Source of the DNA: Thermoleophilaceae bacterium
Lineage (GTDB): Bacteria > Actinomycetota > Thermoleophilia > Solirubrobacterales > Thermoleophilaceae
Direction of reading: 5' to 3'
DNA: 10,093 bases
Assembly: GCA_013813135.1 (NCBI GenBank)
Contig: JACCSF010000103.1
Span: 1-10,093, forward strand
The notes below the pieces were generated by a model that did no database searches, was not told the origin of the DNA, and saw only the letters and a program-made list of their open reading frames with translations. The translations under genes and the position numbers were made by a program. Positions 1 to 5,539 of the stretch are shown here, piece after piece. Position 1 is the stretch's first letter. Each line of letters starts with the position of its first letter.

Positions 1-96
1 TCGGTTGGTTCTCGGGCTGGCGGCGGGCTGACCCTAGAGTGCCGTGTCGTCCGTCTGGTCTGACCGGGGAAGCTTGAGTCGCCCGCCGCCGCCCGA

Positions 97-162
97 GGAC
101 CTCCGGCGTGACTTGATAGGAGCGTGGCATCGCCCCAAGTGACGGTTGTCCGCCGGAGATCC
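97..162 (+). ncRNA. Putative bridge RNA core in IS110 leader
   Basis: Bases 101-108 (CTCCGGCG) pair perfectly with 151-158. The stem continues through one C/A mismatch (100/159) into 97-99 paired with 160-162, giving 11 of 12 pairs. Inside, ACTTG (111-115) pairs with CAAGT (136-140). The internal loop between the two stems is asymmetric: 2 nt on the 5' side and 10 nt on the 3' side. The terminal loop (116-135) holds ATAGGAGCG, which recurs just 3' of the transposase gene at 1359-1367. IS110 recombinases are known to use a bridge RNA encoded in the non-coding end, with loops that pair with donor and target DNA. The position and fold fit, but the RNA ends, its expression and any target loop are not established. 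It could extend upstream to about position 40. Confidence 0.5.
113..124 (+). repeat. Leader copy of IS110 donor-like repeat
   Basis: TTGATAGGAGCG in the leader matches TTGACATAGGAGCG at 1354-1367 apart from a 2-nt insertion; the last 9 bases (ATAGGAGCG) are identical. It lies at the edge of and inside the terminal loop of the predicted bridge RNA. It is therefore a candidate donor guide. Confidence 0.5.
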
Positions 163-163
163 G

Positions 164-189
164 CTTCGTCGGTACTCAACCAAACGAAG
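164..189 (+). promoter_or_regulatory. Small hairpin overlapping transposase ribosome binding site
   Basis: CTTCGT (164-169) is complementary to ACGAAG (184-189), leaving a 14-nt loop. The 3' arm overlaps the purine-rich GAAGGGA (186-192) upstream of the transposase ATG at 201. Pairing could limit transposase translation. A 6-bp stem is weak evidence alone. Confidence 0.3.
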
Positions 190-200
190 GGACGGTACAG

Positions 201-1325
201 ATGATCGTGATCGGAGCGGACACGCACAAGCGCACACATGCGCTGGCGGCCGTCGACGAGGGGACCGGCCGCGTGCGCGGCCACCGCCAGATCAAGGCCG
301 AGGAGCCGGGTCACCTGGCCGCGGTGCGCTGGGCGCGCGGGCTGGATGAAGAGCGGGTGTGGGCGATCGAGGACTGCCGGCACGTCTCGCGCCGGCTCGA
401 GCAGGCGCTGATCGCCGCCGGCGAGCGCGTCGTCAGGGTGGCGCCGCACAGGATGGGCGCCTCCAGGCGTGGGGAGCGCGAGCCGGGCAAGTCGGATCAG
501 ATCGACGCGCTCGCGATCGCCCGCGCCGTCGTCAAGGACGGAGTTGAGCGCTTCCCCGCCGCCCATCTGGACGAGCGGGCGATGGAAATCAGGCTGCTCT
601 CCGATCACCGCAAGGACCTGGTCGCCGAGCGCACCCGGGTCCAGAACCGGCTGCGCTGGCATCTGTTGGCGCTCTGCCCCGAGCTCGAGCAGTCACTCAG
701 GCGCGGCTCGCTCGCCGATCCCCGCCAGCTCGGGCGGATCGACCGCCGCTTGCGCCGGATGCCCAGCGGCGCACGCGTCCGGGTCGCGCGCGAGCAGGTG
801 GCGCAGCTGCGGGTGCTGAGCCGCCAGGCTGATGCGCTCGAACGCGAGTTGCTCGTGCTGGTCAAGGCGCACCGCCCGCAGCTGCTCGCCGAGATCGGCT
901 GCGGTGCGTTGACCGCGGCGCTGCTGATCGGCCGCACCGCCGGCGCGGAGCGATTCCGAAGCGACGCGAGCTTCGCCCGCCAAGCCGGCACCGCACCGAT
1001 TCCGTGCTCCTCAGGGCAACGCGACCGCCACCGGCTTGACCGCGGCGGCGACCGCCAGCTCAACCACGCGCTGCACATCATCGCCATCACCCGCGCCCGC
1101 CACGACCCGGCCACCAAGGCCTACCTGGCACGCAAGGAAGCCGAAGGGAAAACCAAGAAGGGAGCGCTCCGCTGCCTCAAGCGCCACCTCGCACGCCGCT
1201 TCCACCGCCTGCTCTCGCTCGCGGCCCAGACCCCACACAGCGTCGCTGAGGTCCCCGCCCGACCGCAACGAGACGCCACCACGAACACCGGCGCCGCCCC
1301 GACCCCGATGCCCTGCCTGACCTAA
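201..1325 (+). CDS. IS110-family transposase (DEDD / serine recombinase), intact
   Basis: This 374-residue protein would cut and rejoin DNA to move its IS. The N-terminal RuvC-like DEDD domain shows the four expected acidic residues: D7 (GADTHK), E57 (AIED), and D99 and D102 (KSDQIDA). A helical linker follows (about 120-225). The C-terminal Tnp/transposase_20 domain has a helix-hairpin-helix-like stretch (about 228-243) and the motif CSSG at 269-272, followed by the basic HRLDRGGDRQLNHALH region; S270 or S271 would be the nucleophile. The length is within the usual range of roughly 330-420 residues for the family. ATG at 201 starts exactly at the conserved first beta strand, with a modest GAAGGGA upstream. 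No stops or frameshifts are seen, so it looks functional. A Pro/Thr/Ala-rich tail of about 30 residues after position 343 is probably disordered. Confidence 0.95.
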   Translation: MIVIGADTHKRTHALAAVDEGTGRVRGHRQIKAEEPGHLAAVRWARGLDEERVWAIEDCRHVSRRLEQALIAAGERVVRVAPHRMGASRRGEREPGKSDQIDALAIARAVVKDGVERFPAAHLDERAMEIRLLSDHRKDLVAERTRVQNRLRWHLLALCPELEQSLRRGSLADPRQLGRIDRRLRRMPSGARVRVAREQVAQLRVLSRQADALERELLVLVKAHRPQLLAEIGCGALTAALLIGRTAGAERFRSDASFARQAGTAPIPCSSGQRDRHRLDRGGDRQLNHALHIIAITRARHDPATKAYLARKEAEGKTKKGALRCLKRHLARRFHRLLSLAAQTPHSVAEVPARPQRDATTNTGAAPTPMPCLT

Positions 1326-1353
1326 ACAGAATCCCGCTCCGCGCGAACATCCA

Positions 1354-1367
1354 TTGACATAGGAGCG
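1354..1367 (+). repeat. Right-end copy of IS110 donor-like repeat
   Basis: TTGACATAGGAGCG lies 28 bases after the transposase stop codon. It shares 9 identical bases (1359-1367) with the leader loop at 116-124. It probably marks the right terminus of the element; the exact cleavage point is unknown. Confidence 0.5.
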
Positions 1368-1560
1368 AGGATCCCATGCAAGCGGACGCTCTGCCGTGCG
1401 GTGCCGTCGCCGGAGGCAGCGGCCGCTGGGCAGCCACGCCGCACGAAGCGCTTCTGGGCGGGACGATCTCGCTGGCGGCGGCTGTAATTCGCTGCAGCGA
1501 GCGTTGCAGCGCACGGGCGCTGGTTCCGCTCTACGAAGCGGGTTAGGGCCGAATTGCCTG
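1368..1560. other. Intergenic stretch without a recognisable gene
   Basis: No coding frame here resembles a protein. Visible structures are a 10-bp palindrome GAAGCGCTTC (1445-1454), a hairpin with an 8-bp stem including one G-U pair (1491-1498 with 1503-1510, loop GAGC), and GGTTCCG (1522-1528), which is complementary to CGGAACC (1568-1574) inside the tRNA fragment. The stretch lies between an IS end and a tRNA scar, so it may be remnant mobile DNA. Confidence 0.5.
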
Positions 1561-1606
1561 CGGTCTACGGAACCGAAGGTCACAGGTTCGAATCCTGTCG
1601 GGCGCG
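1561..1606 (+). pseudogene. 3' half of tRNA-Arg(ACG), probable attachment-site scar
   Basis: The sequence reads as a tRNA from the 5' side of the anticodon stem to the discriminator base. The anticodon loop is CTACGGA (1565-1571, anticodon ACG at 1567-1569) and the 3' anticodon stem is ACCGA. The variable loop is AGGTC, and the T arm is ACAGG-TTCGAAT-CCTGT (1582-1598). The acceptor strand is CGGGCGC (1599-1605) with discriminator G1606. Pairing fails from base 1560 upstream, and no D arm or GTAGCTCAG-like block is present. Integrases commonly use tRNA 3' halves as attachment cores and leave such a copy behind. A decayed or truncated tRNA gene is the alternative. No functional tRNA can be made from this fragment. 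Confidence 0.8.
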
Positions 1607-1670
1607 CTGAGTCTTAGGGCGCAAAGCCACGGGGCGGTTACTTGTACGACCCGAATGTCCTCAGGGAACG

Positions 1671-1698
1671 ACCGGTGCCCGCCGAAGCGGGCACCGGT
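1671..1698. terminator. Strong 12-bp hairpin, likely bidirectional terminator
   Basis: ACCGGTGCCCGC (1671-1682) pairs perfectly with 1687-1698 across a 4-nt loop. On the plus strand it is followed by TTTAT. On the minus strand the loop is TTCG closed by a C-G pair, a very stable tetraloop. It begins 22 bases past the stop codon of the minus-strand MmpL fragment, so it probably ended that gene and may also stop plus-strand readthrough from the tRNA/IS side. Confidence 0.75.
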
Positions 1699-1719
1699 TT
1701 ATCACGGATACGGTTCGAG

Positions 1720-2064
1720 CTAGGCGGGGGCGGGCTGCCGCGCCGTGCCTTCGTGCTCGATTTGGGGGATCCAGCCGAGCGACCTCGGCAGCCACCAGTT
1801 GCGGTCGCCCAGGAGCTTCATGCTCGCGGGCAGCAGGATGCCGCGGATCACCGTGGCGTCGATCAGGACGGCGAAGGCGAGGCCGACGCCCATCTGCTTA
1901 AACATGATGAACGAGAGGCTGCCGAAGATCGCGAACACGGCAACCATCACGACGGCGGCGCTCATTATGACACCGGCGGTGTTCTTGATCGCGTAGGACA
2001 GGGCGTCCTCGGTCTTCATGCCGTTGTCGTAGGCCTCGCGCACCCGCGACAGGATGAACACGGC
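1720..2064 (-). pseudogene. C-terminal fragment of an MmpL/RND-family transporter
   Basis: About 114 codons remain of a gene that would normally encode some 700-1000 residues. The fragment starts at AVFILSRVREAY, continues through ALSYAIKNTAGVIMSAA and the last membrane helices (GVGLAFAVLIDATVIR, LLPASMKLLGDRNWWLP), and ends at a normal TAG. This is the characteristic end of MMPL-domain exporters. In intact relatives the VFILSR segment directly follows a conserved VDY motif used in proton coupling; here the preceding codons read GTRA and bear no resemblance to the family. The break therefore lies at about 2061-2064. Its 3' end and downstream hairpin are intact, so the loss came from a rearrangement at the 5' side. 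The frame stays open further upstream but those residues are not MmpL-like. The fragment has no function as a transporter. Confidence 0.85.
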
Positions 2065-2141
2065 TCGCGTTCCCAGCGCCGCGGGGAGGTCTCGAAGGAT
2101 CAACTCCTCCGCGCCCGGGCGGGCGACTCCGCTCGTTCGGC

Positions 2142-2170
2142 TTGACATCTCTTCCCGTTTCTGGTCTGAT
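2142..2170 (+). promoter_or_regulatory. Sigma-70-type promoter of the rhamnose operon
   Basis: A perfect -35 box TTGACA (2142-2147) is followed, after exactly 17 bases, by TCTGAT (2165-2170), which matches 4 of 6 positions of the -10 consensus. It is preceded by TGG (2162-2164), an extended -10 element. Transcription would start near 2177, leaving a leader of about 59 nt before the regulator's GTG. This is the only promoter-like sequence I see before the seven coupled genes. Confidence 0.7.
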
Positions 2171-2174
2171 CGAT

Positions 2175-2210
2175 TTCGTTCGTTTGGACGAATTCTTGCG
2201 CGTGAACGCA
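2175..2210 (+). promoter_or_regulatory. Candidate operator palindromes at the transcription start
   Basis: TTCGT-TTGG-ACGAA (2179-2192) is a perfect 5+5 inverted repeat that lies over the predicted start site, an ideal place for a repressor. A direct TTCGT copy sits at 2175-2179. A second, looser inverted repeat, TGCG-6-CGCA (2197-2210), follows. The likely binder is the DeoR-type protein encoded immediately downstream, which would make the operon autoregulated. This is inferred from position only. Confidence 0.45.
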
Positions 2211-2235
2211 CACATTCGACCAAGGTGCGGCACCC

Positions 2236-3006
2236 GTGCTGGCTGACGCTCGCCGCTCCGCGATCACCGAGCTGCTCCGCACGACCGGCTCGGTGACCGT
2301 CGCCGAGCTCGAGCGCCGCTTCAGCGTTTCGTCGATGACCGCCCGGCGCGATCTGCACGCACTCGAGCAGCAGGGGCTCGCCCGCCGTACTCACGGCGGC
2401 GCGGTGCTGCCGTCGATCTCAGGTCACGAGGACTCGTTCGCGTCGCGGATCGAGGTCGGCGTCGAGGCCAAGCAGGCGCTCGCCGCGGCCGCGGCCGCGG
2501 CGGTCCACGCCGGCGAGGCCGTCTTCCTTGACGGCTCATCGACCGCCCTGTTTGTGGCACGCGCATTGCTCGACCGGAGGATCGAGCTCACAGTGATCAG
2601 CAATTCCCTGCCCGTCATGGAGGCGGTCGCGACCCATCCGGGGTCGAACGTCCAGCTCGTCGGTGTCGGCGGCCAGCTGCGACCGTTGAGCCGCTCGTTC
2701 GTCGGGCCGTGCGCGGTCCATACCGTGCTGGGCCACTACGCCGACCGTTGCTTTCTGAGCGTCAAGGGCGTGACTGAGTCCGGCGCGATGACCGACGCCG
2801 ACGCACTCGAGGCCGAGGTCAAGCGTGCGATGGTGGCGCACGCCGACAACCCGGTGTTGCTGATCGACCACACCAAGCTGAGCGCCCGCGGACTGAGTGC
2901 CATCGGGAGCGCCACGGACCTCGCCGGCGTCCTCATTCATGGCGCCGCGAGTCAGCAGATCACCGTGCTGCGCCGTGCGGGCGTGCGCGTGGAGGCGCTG
3001 GCGTGA
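2236..3006 (+). CDS. rhaR: DeoR-family transcriptional repressor of the rhamnose operon
   Basis: This 256-residue protein has the typical DeoR length and layout. The N-terminal winged helix-turn-helix spans about 5-57 (VTVAELERRFSVSSMTARRDL, then THGGAV). The C-terminal DeoRC sensor domain shows FLDGSST (97-103), ISNSLPV (121-127), GGQLRP (145-150), the VGP motif and LLIDHTKL (208-215). The family usually senses a phosphorylated sugar made by the pathway; here a rhamnose or rhamnulose derivative is likely. The GTG start gives the conserved family N-terminus and has AAGGTG (2222-2227) 8 bases upstream. It is the first gene of the operon, overlaps the ATPase gene by 4 bases (GTGA), and probably represses itself. 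The rhizobial rhamnose operon also begins with a DeoR-type rhaR; the symbol rests on that context. The E. coli RhaR is an unrelated AraC-type activator. Confidence 0.88.
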   Translation: MLADARRSAITELLRTTGSVTVAELERRFSVSSMTARRDLHALEQQGLARRTHGGAVLPSISGHEDSFASRIEVGVEAKQALAAAAAAAVHAGEAVFLDGSSTALFVARALLDRRIELTVISNSLPVMEAVATHPGSNVQLVGVGGQLRPLSRSFVGPCAVHTVLGHYADRCFLSVKGVTESGAMTDADALEAEVKRAMVAHADNPVLLIDHTKLSARGLSAIGSATDLAGVLIHGAASQQITVLRRAGVRVEALA

Positions 3007-4508
3007 ACGACCGGGCCGTGCCGCTGCTCGAGTTGCGCGACGCGAGCAAGAGCTATGGGGCGGTGCGCGCGCTGCGCCACGGAAACATCTCGCTGCGCCC
3101 GGGCGAGGTACGCGCGCTCGTCGGCGAGAACGGTGCCGGCAAGTCGACGCTCGTCAAGGTCCTCGGCGGCGTTATCCGCCCCGACGACGGCGACATCCTC
3201 GTCGACGGTCAGGAGAAGATCTTCCACAGCCCGGTCGACGCACGCAACGTCGGTGTTGCTGTGATCTACCAGGAGCCGACCTTGTTCCCCGACCTGTCCG
3301 TGGCGGAGAACGTGGTGATGGGCCGCCACCCGCTCGGGGCGCTGCGGCGGATCGACCGCGGCGCGATGCAATCCGAAGTCGAGCGGTTGCTCGACCGTCT
3401 TGGCGTAGGGCTCTCGGCCGAGCGGCCCGTTCGCGGCCTGTCGATCGCCGACCAGCAAATCGTCGAGATCGCGAAGGCGCTCTCTTTCGACGCGCGCATC
3501 CTCATCATGGACGAGCCGACCGCCGCGCTCTCCGGCCCCGAGGTCGAGCGGTTGTTCGGCGTCGTTCGCACCCTGCGCGACCACGGTGCGGCGGTGCTGT
3601 TCATCTCGCATCGGCTCGACGAGGTGTTCGCGATCTGTGACACCGTCACGGTGATGCGCGACGGCGCCGTCGTGCACGACGCGCCGATCGACGAGTTGAC
3701 GCCTGACGAGATGGTCAAGCGAATGGTCGGCCGGGATCTGAGCGCGCTGTTTCCCAAGCAGGAGGCGCAGATCGGCCCGCCCGTGCTCGCTGTTGAGCGG
3801 CTGACCCGCGAGGGCGTGTTCTTCGACGTCAGCTTCGAGGTGCGCGCCGGGGAGATCGTGGCGCTCGCCGGCCTCGTCGGCGCCGGCCGCAGCGAGGTGG
3901 CGCGCGCGATCTTCGGGATCGACCGTTCCGACGCCGGCCATGTGGAGGTCTCCGGCCAGCGGATCCCCGTCGGCCGGCCGCTCGCCGCGATGCGCGCCGG
4001 CATCGCGTTCGTCCCCGAGGACCGCCGCCTGCAGGGGCTCGTGATGGACCTGTCGATCGCCCGCAACGCCACGCTGACCCGCATGCGCGCGCTCACGCGG
4101 CTGGGACTGATCCGAGCCGGCGCCGAGAATCGCCTGGCGCGCGAATGGGCCGAGCGTCTGAACCTGAGGTTCCATCGGCTCGAGGACCCGGTTGCCTTCC
4201 TCTCCGGGGGCAACCAGCAAAAGGTCGTGCTCGCCAAGTGGCTCGCCACAGAGCCGAAGCTGCTGATCCTGGACGAGCCGACGCGCGGAATCGACGTCGG
4301 CACGAAGTCCGAGGTTCACCGCCTGATGAGCGAGCTGGCCGGGAGCGGCGTGGCGGTTCTCATGATCTCCAGCGAGCTGCCCGAGGTGCTTGGGATGGCC
4401 GACCGCGTGCTCGTGATGCACGAGGGCCGCGTGACGCAGGAGCTCAACCGCGACGACGCGAACGAGGAGCGCGTGATCCGCGCGGCCACCGGCGTGCAAG
4501 CGGCATGA
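3003..4508 (+). CDS. rhaT: Rhamnose ABC importer, tandem ATPase subunit
   Basis: This 501-residue cytoplasmic ATPase has two nucleotide-binding domains, as in RbsA, MglA and XylG of the carbohydrate CUT2 class. Domain 1 has Walker A GENGAGKS (41-48), the Q-loop Q90, signature LSIADQQ (146-152), Walker B ILIMDEP (166-172) and switch H203. Domain 2 has a degenerate Walker A, GLVGAGRS (290-297), with Arg in place of the catalytic Lys, a full signature LSGGNQQK (400-407) and Walker B LLILDEPT (420-427). One competent and one degenerate site is normal for this class. GTG at 3003 overlaps the regulator stop, with GGAGG (2991-2995) 7 bases upstream. It would power import by RhaP and RhaQ. Substrate assignment rests on the adjacent mutarotase and rhamnulokinase genes, since the ATPase alone does not reveal the sugar. 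Confidence 0.92.
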   Translation: MNDRAVPLLELRDASKSYGAVRALRHGNISLRPGEVRALVGENGAGKSTLVKVLGGVIRPDDGDILVDGQEKIFHSPVDARNVGVAVIYQEPTLFPDLSVAENVVMGRHPLGALRRIDRGAMQSEVERLLDRLGVGLSAERPVRGLSIADQQIVEIAKALSFDARILIMDEPTAALSGPEVERLFGVVRTLRDHGAAVLFISHRLDEVFAICDTVTVMRDGAVVHDAPIDELTPDEMVKRMVGRDLSALFPKQEAQIGPPVLAVERLTREGVFFDVSFEVRAGEIVALAGLVGAGRSEVARAIFGIDRSDAGHVEVSGQRIPVGRPLAAMRAGIAFVPEDRRLQGLVMDLSIARNATLTRMRALTRLGLIRAGAENRLAREWAERLNLRFHRLEDPVAFLSGGNQQKVVLAKWLATEPKLLILDEPTRGIDVGTKSEVHRLMSELAGSGVAVLMISSELPEVLGMADRVLVMHEGRVTQELNRDDANEERVIRAATGVQAA

Positions 4509-5539
4509 GCGCCGACGCCGCCGTGCCCGGCGAGGGGGCCCGTGCAGGTCGCCTGACCGAGCGGGTGCTGCGCATTCGCGAGCTCGGCATCGTGGCCGCG
4601 CTCGCGCTGCTGATCGCGGTGACGGCGATCCTCGAGCCGCGCTTCATCGAAGCGGACTCGCTGCGAAACCTAGCGCTCAACGCCTCGATCCTCGCGATCC
4701 TCGCCGTGGGCCAGACGCTCGTGATCATCACGCGCAACGTGGACCTGTCGACCGGGTCCGTGCTCGGGCTCAGCGCGTTCCTGGCCGGCGATCTGCTCTC
4801 CGAGCACCCGGGGCTGGCGCTCCCCGTCGTCTTCCTGCTCGGGATTGCGCTGGGCGCCGCGTGCGGGCTGCTCAACGGGATCCTGGTCACCTGGGGGCGG
4901 GTCCCCGCGCTCGTCGTGACCCTCGGCACTCTCTACGCGTTCCGCGGGCTGGCGTTCCTGTGGACCGACGGGCGGCAGGTCAACGCCGAGACGCTGCCGG
5001 ACTCGTTCCTGAACATCGGAAGCGAGTCGATCGCCGGCGTGCCGATCCTCGTGTTGATCGCGGTCGTGATCGTCGTGGTGGTTGGCCAGTGGCTGCGCGA
5101 CTACCGACCCGGTCGGGAGCTGTACGCGATCGGCTCGAATCCGGAGGGCGCGCGCTTGGCGGGCGTACGCTCGGGCCGTTTGGTGCTCGTCGCGTTCGTG
5201 CTGGCGGGCGCCCTCTCGGGCTTGGGTGGGGTGCTGTTCACGGCGCGCTTCGGCACGGTCGACGCAACCGCCGGCGTTGGTTACGAGCTGACCGTGATCG
5301 CTGCCGCAGTGGTCGGGGGCGTGGCCATCTTCGGCGGCATTGGGACCGTCTACGGCGCGGCGCTCGGTGCCCTCCTTCTCGGCACCATCACGTCGTCCCT
5401 GATCGTTCTGCGGATAGAGGCGTTCTGGCAGCAGGCGGCGATCGGTGCTCTGCTGCTGATCGCGATCGCGCTCGACCGGTTGCTCGCCGTCCGGGTCGAA
5501 GCGAGGCTCCGACGAAGGAGCGCACGCCGTGCGAGCTGA
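4505..5539 (+). CDS. rhaP: Rhamnose ABC importer permease 1
   Basis: This 344-residue integral membrane protein belongs to the BPD_transp_2 family (RbsC-like). Hydrophobic helices begin at about 28 and continue to about 328. Family landmarks are NVDLSTGSVLGLS (78-90), RVPALVVTLGT (132-142), ELYAIGSNPEGARLAGV (205-221) and GGVAIFGGIGT (271-281). ATG at 4505 overlaps the ATPase stop (ATGA). The frame is open for 360 bases further upstream inside rhaT, but that part does not resemble a permease, so 4505 is the start. No good Shine-Dalgarno sequence precedes it, so translation probably depends on coupling to rhaT. It pairs with RhaQ to form the channel. The C-terminus is strongly basic (RLRRRSARR), consistent with a cytoplasmic location. 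Confidence 0.92.
   Translation: MSADAAVPGEGARAGRLTERVLRIRELGIVAALALLIAVTAILEPRFIEADSLRNLALNASILAILAVGQTLVIITRNVDLSTGSVLGLSAFLAGDLLSEHPGLALPVVFLLGIALGAACGLLNGILVTWGRVPALVVTLGTLYAFRGLAFLWTDGRQVNAETLPDSFLNIGSESIAGVPILVLIAVVIVVVVGQWLRDYRPGRELYAIGSNPEGARLAGVRSGRLVLVAFVLAGALSGLGGVLFTARFGTVDATAGVGYELTVIAAAVVGGVAIFGGIGTVYGAALGALLLGTITSSLIVLRIEAFWQQAAIGALLLIAIALDRLLAVRVEARLRRRSARRAS
5514..5520 (+). promoter_or_regulatory. Ribosome binding site fixing the rhaQ GTG start
   Basis: GAAGGAG lies inside the end of rhaP, 8 bases before GTG at 5529. It supports the 11-base overlap between the two permease genes. Confidence 0.75.

Larger units (their letters stand above)
1..1367 (+). mobile_element. IS110-family insertion sequence, left end not resolved
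   Basis: The element consists of a structured non-coding leader, an intact transposase gene and a short 3' tail. IS110-group elements have no clear terminal inverted repeats and usually make no target duplication, so the ends cannot be read directly. I place the right end near 1367 because a sequence there (TTGACATAGGAGCG) recurs in the leader; this is an inference. The left end may lie in the first 60 bases or outside the window. The intact reading frame suggests recent or continuing activity. Confidence 0.7.

Noticed and set aside
1509..1606. Complete tRNA folded from GCGCACG at 1509
   Set aside because: The acceptor pairs at 6 of 7 positions, but the spacing to the anticodon is about 24 bases too long and no D arm exists, so the match is probably chance.
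1396..1617. Short plus-strand frame of 73 codons
   Set aside because: Its end (VTGSNPVGRA) is simply the translated T arm and acceptor of the tRNA fragment, a common false gene.
3869..3895. Apparent defect in the second Walker A of RhaT (Arg for Lys)
   Set aside because: A degenerate second nucleotide site is normal in the RbsA/MglA/XylG class, so it is not a mutation of interest.
2952..4499. 515-codon open frame on the minus strand
   Set aside because: It lies wholly antisense to the ABC ATPase gene, is rich in His, Arg and Asp in the manner of high-GC shadow frames, and shows no domain.
4145..4504. 120-codon N-terminal extension of rhaP
   Set aside because: It lies inside rhaT in another frame and has no membrane or signal character. 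The ATG at 4505 in the ATGA overlap is the proper start.
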